A DNA stretch of 64,000 nt, from NCBI GenBank assembly GCA_963842515.1, contig CAWJGO010000003.1, positions 62,001 through 126,000 of the forward strand, in the 5' to 3' direction. The translations under genes and the position numbers were made by a program. Below the pieces are notes generated by a model that worked only from the letters and a program-made list of their open reading frames with translations, was not told the DNA's origin and searched no databases. This DNA is from CADEED01 sp963842515. GTDB lineage: Bacteria; Pseudomonadota; Gammaproteobacteria; Steroidobacterales; Steroidobacteraceae. Below, piece by piece: positions 50,801 through 58,402 of the stretch (positions are counted from its first letter, which is position 1; each line of letters opens with the position of its first letter).

Positions 50801-52051
50801 ATGCTGCTTATCCAGGGCCTGCTCGGAATCATCGCGTTCGTGCTGCTGGCGCTGCCCTTCAGCAGCAACTGGCGGCGCGTCAACGTCAAGCTGGTGGTGT
50901 TCGCCATCGCGCTGCAGTTCATCATTTGCGCGCTGCTGCTCAAGGCGCCCGGCATCCGCGAAGGCCTCGTATACGTGAATCGCGCGGTGGGTGCGCTCGG
51001 CGCGGCCACGATGAAGGGCACCGCGTTCGTCTATGGCTATCTCGGGGGCGGAACGCCGCCCTTCGATGTGACCAATCCGGGCGCAATCGCCACGTTCGCG
51101 TTCCAGGTGCTGCCGCTGGTCATCGTGATGTCGGCGATCTCCGCGCTGCTTTGGTACTGGCGCATCCTGCCCGTCATCATCAAGGGCATCTCATACATAT
51201 TCGAGCGTGCACTGGGCACGCGGGGACCCGCGGGTCTCGTTGCCACGGCCAACATCTTCATGGGCCAGATCGAGGCTCCGCTGTTGGTGCGGCCGTATCT
51301 GGCGCGCATGACGCGCTACGAGTTGTTGCTGGTCATGACGGTGGGCATGTCGACCATCGCCGGCTCAGTCATGGTCATCTATTCGGCCATGCTGGGTGCA
51401 CAGATCCAGAGCGTGCTCGGCCAGCTGATCACCAAATCCATCATGTCCGTGCCCGCAGCCATCCTGTTCGCGCATGTCATCATTCCCGAGGACAACGACA
51501 GCTCGCAGGAGCTCGAAAAACCGCCGCGCATCTATGAAAGCTCGATGGACGCGGTCACGCGCGGCACGTCCGACGGCCTCAACATCTATCTCAACATTCT
51601 CGCCATTCTCATCGTCGCGATCGCATTGGTTGCGCTGGTCAATGGCACCATCGCCCTGCTGCCGGAAGTCGGCGGCGCGCCGCTGACCATGGAGCGCATC
51701 GCCGGTTGGCTGTTCGCGCCCATCGCCTGGCTCATGGGGGTGCCGTGGTCAGAAGCGCAGGCGGTTGGCTCGCTGCTCGGGGTCAAGACCATCCTCAACG
51801 AGTTCATCGCCTACCTGAACATGCAGGCGTTGCCGGAAGGCACGCTGTCCGAACACAGCAAGCTCATTGCGCTGTACGCGGTGTGCGGATTTGCCAACCT
51901 CTCCAGTGTGGGCATCCAGATCAGCGGTATCGGCGCGATGTGCCCCGAGCGCCGCAACGATCTCGTCAGCCTGGGGTTCCGCGCGCTGTTCGGGGCGACG
52001 CTGGCATCGTGCATGTGCGGCGCGGTAGTTGGCATCGTGACCTTCTTCTAG
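50801..52051 (+). CDS. nupC: Concentrative nucleoside transporter (NupC/CNT family)
   Basis: H+ or Na+-coupled nucleoside importer of the inner membrane (416 aa, usual CNT length). Characteristic segments: the NupC N-terminal pair of helices, GQIEAPLLVRPYLARMTRYELLLVMTVGMSTIAGSVMVIYSAML, ESSMDAVTRGTSDGLNIYLNI, and the C-terminal LNEFIAYLNM ... CGFANLSSVGIQISGIGAMCPERR. An AAGGGG ribosome-binding site precedes its ATG. It lies between the 2OG oxygenase and tdk on the same strand. Substrates are probably pyrimidine and/or purine nucleosides, which fits directly with the downstream thymidine kinase. Confidence 0.93.
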   Translation: MLLIQGLLGIIAFVLLALPFSSNWRRVNVKLVVFAIALQFIICALLLKAPGIREGLVYVNRAVGALGAATMKGTAFVYGYLGGGTPPFDVTNPGAIATFAFQVLPLVIVMSAISALLWYWRILPVIIKGISYIFERALGTRGPAGLVATANIFMGQIEAPLLVRPYLARMTRYELLLVMTVGMSTIAGSVMVIYSAMLGAQIQSVLGQLITKSIMSVPAAILFAHVIIPEDNDSSQELEKPPRIYESSMDAVTRGTSDGLNIYLNILAILIVAIALVALVNGTIALLPEVGGAPLTMERIAGWLFAPIAWLMGVPWSEAQAVGSLLGVKTILNEFIAYLNMQALPEGTLSEHSKLIALYAVCGFANLSSVGIQISGIGAMCPERRNDLVSLGFRALFGATLASCMCGAVVGIVTFF

Positions 52052-52058
52052 CGCGCGT

Positions 52059-52649
52059 ATGGCCAAGCTCTACTTCTATTACTCGACCATGAACGCGGGA
52101 AAATCGACCGCGTTGCTGCAGGCCGGGCACAACTACGAAGAGCGCGGCATGCGCACGCTGCTCTACACGGCGAAAGTCGATCACCGCGACGGGGGCCTGA
52201 TCCATTCGCGCATCGGCATCGAGCGCGAGGCGTTGCATTTCCATCCTGAGCTCAACCTGCGTGAGCAGGTCGGCATCGAGCACGCCAGTGCGCCGCTCGC
52301 CTGCGTGCTCATCGATGAATCGCAGTTTCTGACCCCGGTCCAGGTGAAGCAGCTGGGCGCGGTGGTCGATGAGCTCGGCATCCCGGTGCTGTGTTATGGG
52401 TTGCGCACGGACTTTCGCGGCGTGCTTTTCCCGGGCAGCGCCCAACTCCTCGGCTGGGCCGACAACCTGGTGGAGCTCAAGACCATTTGCTATTGCGGCC
52501 GCAAAGCCATCATGAACGTGCGTGTCAAGGCCGACGGCACTGCTGAACGAGAAGGTGCGCAGATCGAGATCGGCGGCAACGAGCGTTACGTGCCACTGTG
52601 CCGCAGACATTTTTCGCAAGCTCTTGCCGGCGCAAAGATTCCTGGCTGA
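52059..52649 (+). CDS. tdk: Thymidine kinase
   Basis: Type II (TK1-like) thymidine kinase (196 aa), which phosphorylates imported thymidine to dTMP. Motifs: P-loop STMNAGKST near residues 9-17, the DExQF element LIDESQFL, the lasso GGNERYV and zinc ligands in ICYCGRKA and LCRRH. It starts 7 nt after nupC, so uptake and phosphorylation of thymidine are encoded together. Length and motifs match the E. coli enzyme closely. It is the last gene before the TonB receptor, with a 213-nt gap between that probably holds the receptor promoter. Confidence 0.96.
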   Translation: MAKLYFYYSTMNAGKSTALLQAGHNYEERGMRTLLYTAKVDHRDGGLIHSRIGIEREALHFHPELNLREQVGIEHASAPLACVLIDESQFLTPVQVKQLGAVVDELGIPVLCYGLRTDFRGVLFPGSAQLLGWADNLVELKTICYCGRKAIMNVRVKADGTAEREGAQIEIGGNERYVPLCRRHFSQALAGAKIPG

Positions 52650-52862
52650 GATCGCAGTGCCACAACCTGCCAATTGATCAAGATTCGTACTGCACCTCTG
52701 CGGTACACGGACAACACCCCTGCCCCATTGCGGACATGGTGTTGCTAACGCGCAGCACCGCACCAGGTTTTCGGTTGTAACTGTCACGTCATGTCATTAA
52801 CGTGTACTCCATAAAGCGCGCAGGGCCACACAGATGGCCGCGCAAATAACCGGAGAAACCTA

Positions 52863-55406
52863 ATGCGTAACGTCAACGGAGCTTTGTTGCTCCGATTCCA
52901 CAAGTGGTCGATTGCCGCCGTCACATTGTTAGCCGCGGGCCTCGCGCAGAACGCGCTCGCACAGTCGACCGGCACCGAGGCCATCGATGAGGACCTCAGC
53001 GAAGTCGTGGTCAGCGCGACCCGAGTCCGCAACATCGGCATCGTCGGCGAACAGACCGCGCCCAAGTCGCGCATTTCGCTGACCGGCGAGTACCTCGAAA
53101 AGCAGTTGTCCGGTCAGAGCGTGTTCCAGGCGCTGAACCAGATTCCCGGCGTCAACTTCACCAACAGCGATCCGTTCGGCACTTCGGGCGGAAACCTGCG
53201 CATCCGCGGCTTCGACGGCTCGCGCGTGTCGGTGACCTTCGACGGCGTGCCATTGAACGATTCGGGCAACTACGCGCTCTTCACCAACCAGATGCTCGAC
53301 TCCGAGCTCATCGACCGCGTGGACGTGAACCTCGGCACCACCGACGTAGATAGTCCGACGGCTTCCGCAACCGGCGGCACGGTCGCGTATCGCACCAAGA
53401 AGCCCACCGATGAATTCGGTGGCGAGGCCGTGCTTTCCGGCGGTGAGTTCAACTACAAGCGGGCATTCCTGCGCGTCGATTCCGGCGAGTTCGGGCCGTG
53501 GGGCACGAAGGCTTTCGTCGCCGCCTCTTATCAGAACTACGACAAGTTCAAGGGCCCGGGCGAGCTCGAGAAGAAGCAATTCAATGCCGCAGTCCGCCAG
53601 GACTTCGAGAGCGGCAATTTCGTGAGCCTCGCGCTCCACTACAACCGCAATCGCAATGCCTTCTACCGCACCACCAGCGCCGCCAACTACGCGCTGTTCG
53701 GTCGCGATTACGACAATCTCGCCGTATGTACACGCGATCCGCCGGACCTGCAGCTCGTGGCCCCGGGCGACAACGACAATGCCGCGCCGGTGCCCAGCAC
53801 GCCGTCGCTTCCGAGCGGTGACAACCCGCTCAATCCTTCGAGCTGCTCGAATTACTATGGCGTGCGCATCAATCCGTCGGACACCGGCAACGTCCGCATG
53901 CAGTCGCTCTGGCATCTCGGCGACAAGGTGCGCCTGACCTTCGATCCATCCTGGCAGTACACCATGGCGAACGGCGGCGGCACGACCGCGTTGACAGAAC
54001 GGCCGGTGGCCAACTCCGCCGACATTCGTGTGCTCGGCAACACGAGCGCGCTCGGCGTCGATCTCAATGGCGACGGCGACACGTTCGATACCGTTCGTTT
54101 CTACACGCCGAATACCACCAACACGAAGCGCTGGGGCGCGACCGCCTCGCTCATCTGGGATCTCAACGACGATCACCTCCTGCGTTTTGCGTACACCTAC
54201 GATCGCGCCCGCCATCGGCAGACTGGCCAGTGGGGTCCGATGTCGGCCACCGGAGTACCAGAAGACGTCTTCGCGGGTCGACAAGGCGAGCGGGTACTCG
54301 CGGCCGACGGCGACATCATTCGCGGACGCGACCGCTTCTCGATCGCAGAGCTCAGCCAATACGCGCTCGAGTATCGTGGGCAGTTCATGGAAGACAAATT
54401 CACAACCACCGTCGGGGTGCGTGCACCGTTCTTCACGCGCGAGCTCAATCAGTATTGCTACACGCCGAACGGCGGCAACGGCAGCTCGGGCAACATCGGC
54501 CCGGCGGGTGGCGTGTTGTGCACTTCGCGCGCCCCGATCGCCACGACGGCGACCGGCAACGTCATCTTCGTGAATCCGATGACCGGTGCCGCCGTGCAGT
54601 TCATACCGCCTTACAGCGAGACGGTGAAGTTCGACGACATCATGCCGAACGCCGGCCTCACCTTCAGGCCGTGGGACAACCACAGTTTCTACCTGTCGTA
54701 CGCGGAGGGCCTGTCGGCACCGCGCACGGACAACCTGTACGCGGTGGTTCGCCTCCCCGATGGCAGCATCGTGCGGCCAACGCCTGAATCCGAAACCACC
54801 AAGGCGTACGACCTCGGCTGGCGCCTCAACACCGGCAGCACCATGGCTTCGGTCGCGCTGTACCGTATCGACTACACCAATCGCATCGTCTCGACCTTCA
54901 ACGCAGACCTCGGCTACAGCGAAGACCGCAATGTCGGCGACGCGAAGATCCAGGGTTTCGATGCCCAGATCGGTCAGCGCCTCGGCAGCGCGGTGTCAGT
55001 CACGGCGTCCGCCTCGTTCAACGACAGCGAGCTGCTCGGCAGCCTGAACCCGCTGCTCGACGGCAAGCAACTCGTCGAAACGCCGGAGTGGACTTACGCC
55101 GCACGTGTGGACGTCGAGGTGACCGATGATGTGAACTTCGGCCTGCAGGGCAAGAAGGTCGGAGACCGGTTCGCCACCGACAACAATGACGAAGTCGCCA
55201 AGAGCTACACCGTCTTCGATCTCGACTTCACCTGGGGATTCAAGGTACCGGGCTTCGAAGGCGCGCAGTTCCAGTTCAACGTAACCAACCTGCTCGACGA
55301 GGAATACTTCGGCAACATCAGCTCGGGCACGGGCGGCACGTCCGTGGGCTTCTATTCCATCGGTGCACCGCGCACGGCGGTGGCCTCGCTGCGCTTCAAC
55401 TTCTGA
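52863..55406 (+). CDS. TonB-dependent receptor (nucleotide-locus)
   Basis: Outer-membrane TonB-dependent transporter (847 aa). A signal peptide (about residues 1-34, ending in ALAQ) is followed by a TonB box-like EVVVSATRVRN, the plug (VFQALNQIPGVNFTN; NLRIRGFDGSRVSVTFDGVPLNDSG) and a barrel ending in AVASLRFNF. The plug has the NLRIRGFDG form of small-molecule receptors and not the GIRASLQQSL carbohydrate type seen at 34482-37169. It follows nupC-tdk and precedes two EEP enzymes, so a nucleotide, DNA-derived or phosphorylated ligand is plausible (inference); siderophore-like uptake is the alternative. Confidence 0.9.
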   Translation: MRNVNGALLLRFHKWSIAAVTLLAAGLAQNALAQSTGTEAIDEDLSEVVVSATRVRNIGIVGEQTAPKSRISLTGEYLEKQLSGQSVFQALNQIPGVNFTNSDPFGTSGGNLRIRGFDGSRVSVTFDGVPLNDSGNYALFTNQMLDSELIDRVDVNLGTTDVDSPTASATGGTVAYRTKKPTDEFGGEAVLSGGEFNYKRAFLRVDSGEFGPWGTKAFVAASYQNYDKFKGPGELEKKQFNAAVRQDFESGNFVSLALHYNRNRNAFYRTTSAANYALFGRDYDNLAVCTRDPPDLQLVAPGDNDNAAPVPSTPSLPSGDNPLNPSSCSNYYGVRINPSDTGNVRMQSLWHLGDKVRLTFDPSWQYTMANGGGTTALTERPVANSADIRVLGNTSALGVDLNGDGDTFDTVRFYTPNTTNTKRWGATASLIWDLNDDHLLRFAYTYDRARHRQTGQWGPMSATGVPEDVFAGRQGERVLAADGDIIRGRDRFSIAELSQYALEYRGQFMEDKFTTTVGVRAPFFTRELNQYCYTPNGGNGSSGNIGPAGGVLCTSRAPIATTATGNVIFVNPMTGAAVQFIPPYSETVKFDDIMPNAGLTFRPWDNHSFYLSYAEGLSAPRTDNLYAVVRLPDGSIVRPTPESETTKAYDLGWRLNTGSTMASVALYRIDYTNRIVSTFNADLGYSEDRNVGDAKIQGFDAQIGQRLGSAVSVTASASFNDSELLGSLNPLLDGKQLVETPEWTYAARVDVEVTDDVNFGLQGKKVGDRFATDNNDEVAKSYTVFDLDFTWGFKVPGFEGAQFQFNVTNLLDEEYFGNISSGTGGTSVGFYSIGAPRTAVASLRFNF

Positions 55407-55419
55407 CGACCGCGCGGAC

Positions 55420-56655
55420 GTGCGCAGCGTCCTCGCATTCCTGATCCTCGCGGCGGTGGGCTTCCCGCCCGCCGCTGCGGCGGATCGCCCAGCCGTGGCG
55501 GTCCGCATCGCCACTTTCAACAGCAGCCTCAATCGCGGCAGCGACGGCGCGCTGCGGCGCGACCTCGCCACGCCCGACAACGCGCAGGCACGTGCAGTGG
55601 CGGAGATCATCCAGCGCGTGCGGCCCGACATCCTGCTGTTGCAGGAATTCGACTTCGACGCGCAAGGCATTGCGCTGCGCGACTTCCAGGCTAACTACCT
55701 TGCGCGGCCGCAGCAGGGGCGGGCCCCCATCGAATTCGGCCACAGCTTCCTGGCAGAGTCGAACACCGGAGTGCCGTCGGGATTCGACCTCGATCATGAT
55801 GGGCAAGTCGGCGGCGGCGGCGACGCCTTGGGATTCGGCGAATTTCCCGGCCAATACGGCATGGCGGTGCTGTCACGATTCCCCATCGACACCGCGCACG
55901 TGCGCACTTTCCGCAAGTTCCTGTGGCGCGACATGCCAGGGGCGCTGTTGCCCCCGGGCTGGTATGCCGCGGAGCAGCTCGCCGTATTGCCACTGTCTTC
56001 GAAAAGTCATTGGGATGTGCCGGTCCGAATCGGTGGTGTGACGCTGCACCTGCTGGCAAGCCACCCCACCCCGCCCGCATTCGATGGACCCGAAGATCGC
56101 AATGGCAGGCGCAATCACGACGAAATCCGCTTCTGGAACGACTATCTCGGCTCCGCGAGTTCCCGGTACATCCGCGACGACGCCGGCAGGCGCGGCGGCT
56201 TGGCTGGCCGCGCCTTCATCGTCATGGGCGATCAGAATTCCGACCCGGTGGACGGCGGCAGCCTCAACGCGGCGATCCGCGCGTTGCTCGGCAATCCACG
56301 CGTGAATTCGCCGTTCGCGCCGCAGAGTGCCGGCGCTCTGCAGGCCGCCGTGGCGCAAGGCGGCGCGAACCTGGCGCAGCGCGGCGACGCGCGTTTCGAC
56401 ACGGCGGACTTCAACGACCGCGTCGCCGGCAACCTGCGCGTGGACTATCTACTGCCATCGAAAGGCATACGGGTCTGCGACGGCGGCGTGTTCTGGCCGG
56501 CGAGCGACGATCCTGCCGCGGCGCTGGTGTGGGGCGAACGGCCGGTGCCCAGCTCCGATCACCGCCTCGTGTGGCTCGACATCACTGCAGACGGAGCTCG
56601 ATGCCCACAGGGCAGTGATCCGACAACCAGTGGCGTCGGGCATCCGTATCGTTGA
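55420..56655 (+). CDS. Secreted EEP-family phosphodiesterase/nuclease
   Basis: EEP-superfamily enzyme (411 aa from GTG 55420, 14 nt after the TonB receptor stop). The signal peptide is VRSVLAFLILAAVGFPPAAAA. Active-site motifs: IATFNSS (Asn), LLQEFDFD (Glu), LLASHPTPP (His), VMGDQNSDPVDGG (Asp/Asn), and SSDHRLVWLDI (Asp-His). The catalytic fold ends there; the last 24 residues read through sequence that is antisense to the next gene, so the natural stop seems lost. Bacterial relatives act outside the cell on DNA, nucleotides or phosphate esters. Cotranscription with the receptor suggests the enzyme produces or trims its ligand (inference). Confidence 0.86.
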   Translation: MRSVLAFLILAAVGFPPAAAADRPAVAVRIATFNSSLNRGSDGALRRDLATPDNAQARAVAEIIQRVRPDILLLQEFDFDAQGIALRDFQANYLARPQQGRAPIEFGHSFLAESNTGVPSGFDLDHDGQVGGGGDALGFGEFPGQYGMAVLSRFPIDTAHVRTFRKFLWRDMPGALLPPGWYAAEQLAVLPLSSKSHWDVPVRIGGVTLHLLASHPTPPAFDGPEDRNGRRNHDEIRFWNDYLGSASSRYIRDDAGRRGGLAGRAFIVMGDQNSDPVDGGSLNAAIRALLGNPRVNSPFAPQSAGALQAAVAQGGANLAQRGDARFDTADFNDRVAGNLRVDYLLPSKGIRVCDGGVFWPASDDPAAALVWGERPVPSSDHRLVWLDITADGARCPQGSDPTTSGVGHPYR

Positions 56656-58348
56656 AGACCACGCGCACGAAGGATTTTTCGAGCGCGCGCTTCGCCAGAT
56701 CACGGCCCAGCAGAATGCTGTCGATGAACTCGCGGTATTCGCTGTCGCTGGTGCACGGCGTGAATTTTTCGCGAGCGGTGACATCGATGAGGCGGCTTGC
56801 CGGCGGTGAGCCATCGTTCAGCTCGGCGAAGACATTGAGCTGTCTCCCGTCAGCATCGCGTGCCCCGCCCTTCTCGAGGCTGAAACGGCGATTGAAATCG
56901 CCCAACAGTCCGAACCGGTGCCCGGCGTTCGCCTCGCCTTCGATCCACGCTTCCAGCGGCGCGATCTGCTTCGAGAGCAGATCGCAGTTGCGTCCCGGCG
57001 CCGTCAGTGGGCCAGCCGGACAACCCGACTTCAAGTGCACCGACATGAGCCGGAATTCATTCGCAGTACCGGGAAAGAACGTGACGACGACGCCGCGGCG
57101 CACGGCGTTGTTCAATGACAGCGCGTGGTACTCGGGCTCGCAACGATGCGGCAGACCGCGCCGGATCGCGAAGCCGTTCTTCTGTGTGTGCCCGCGCGAG
57201 CTGAAGCAGTAGTCGTAGCCCGGAAACACCTGTTCGGCGGCATCGGGGCCGTCCACTTCCTGCAAGGCGACGATGTCGGCGTGCAGCTGCGCCGCGTAAC
57301 GGCGCAACGAAACGTAGTCGCCGGCAGTGCGCGGCTCGCGCCTGGTGATGGCACACGGCAGCGTGCGCTCGTCCCCGCCCACCATGCCGCCGTTCTCGGC
57401 GCAGCTGGCACGCAGCGCCACATGCGTGGCCGGCGTCATCAGGTATTCGACATTCCAGCTGGCGATGCGCACGCGGGTTTCATTTCCCTTCCAAGGCCCA
57501 CCGCCGGCAAGCCCAAGGGTCGGCTCGCTGGTGCGCAGCGCGCCATATTTCTCCTCGACGGTCTCGAAAGGCCTGGACCACGAGCCGTAGATCGGATTCG
57601 GCAAAAGGAACCAGGTGTGGCCGAAGCGCGGCTCGAGCCGCGCGCGATCACCGGCGAAGGTCTGCGGATCGACGAAGTCGCCGAGATCATCACCCACCAG
57701 CGCAACGATGCGGTAGTTAGCGGCGATGAATGCTCGGCGGGCGGTCTTGTTGCTGTTGTTCCAGTCAGGGCGCTCGCCACGCAACAACATGCGCTGGGGA
57801 TCCGGCGCGGGATCGATGCCGAGCGCGAGGAGGTTGGCCGCGGTGGCGGTCTTGGCCGGACAGGAATCGGTCGCGGTGGGTGGCGGTGTCGTGCAATCGC
57901 GATTGGTGATGTAGAACACGGTGTGGCCGAGCACTCGCGCCCGGGCAATGAACTCGCGCGCGCCCGGTACGGCCTCGGCGTCGCCGGCGCCCACCCAGGC
58001 ACCCCAGGTGGCAGCGTTGTAAACGGCGCGATCACGCAGCAGGCGCGCCTGGTAGACGGTGTTGTCGAGCACTGTCTCATCCAGATCGAGCACGACGGCG
58101 GTAGGAAGGCGCGCGAGGGACTCATCGGATTCGCTTGCCTGCTCGAGCGCGGCGCTGCCTGGCCCGGGTGCCGCGATCCTGTCTTCGGCTTGCCGGTAAA
58201 CTTGTCGAGCGATGGCGCGGTACTCGGGCGAGACTTGCATCCACAACGTCGCGTTCAAACTCTCGCGCGCGGTGTCCTCGGGCGCGGCCGCGCCGGCAAT
58301 CGCCGCTGTGATGAAACAGGTGACAGCGCCAAACCACGGTCTCCCCAT
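56582..58348 (-). CDS. Fusion of P4-type acid phosphatase (HAD) and EEP nuclease
   Basis: A 588-aa exported two-enzyme fusion. After a signal peptide (about residues 1-22), residues 80-290 form a class C/P4-like acid phosphatase: VVLDLDETVLDN (DxDxT), FYITNRD, NWNNSNKTARR and VGDDLGDFVDP. Residues 300-588 are an EEP enzyme: IASWNVEYL, LQEVDGPDA, VHLKSGCPAG, LGDFNRRFS and SDHCPVGIEL. P4 phosphatases dephosphorylate nucleotides outside the membrane; EEP enzymes cleave phosphodiesters. Joined, they could turn nucleic acid or dinucleotides into nucleosides for NupC (inference). The EEP half is closely related to the protein at 10607-11569. Convergent with the previous gene, overlapping it by 74 nt. 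Confidence 0.87.
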   Translation of the reverse strand: MGRPWFGAVTCFITAAIAGAAAPEDTARESLNATLWMQVSPEYRAIARQVYRQAEDRIAAPGPGSAALEQASESDESLARLPTAVVLDLDETVLDNTVYQARLLRDRAVYNAATWGAWVGAGDAEAVPGAREFIARARVLGHTVFYITNRDCTTPPPTATDSCPAKTATAANLLALGIDPAPDPQRMLLRGERPDWNNSNKTARRAFIAANYRIVALVGDDLGDFVDPQTFAGDRARLEPRFGHTWFLLPNPIYGSWSRPFETVEEKYGALRTSEPTLGLAGGGPWKGNETRVRIASWNVEYLMTPATHVALRASCAENGGMVGGDERTLPCAITRREPRTAGDYVSLRRYAAQLHADIVALQEVDGPDAAEQVFPGYDYCFSSRGHTQKNGFAIRRGLPHRCEPEYHALSLNNAVRRGVVVTFFPGTANEFRLMSVHLKSGCPAGPLTAPGRNCDLLSKQIAPLEAWIEGEANAGHRFGLLGDFNRRFSLEKGGARDADGRQLNVFAELNDGSPPASRLIDVTAREKFTPCTSDSEYREFIDSILLGRDLAKRALEKSFVRVVFNDTDARRHWLSDHCPVGIELRLQ

Positions 58349-58402
58349 GAATCCTCCAAACCCTGAAGTCTTGTCAGACGATGGGCTCGGAGTATTTCAG
58401 AG

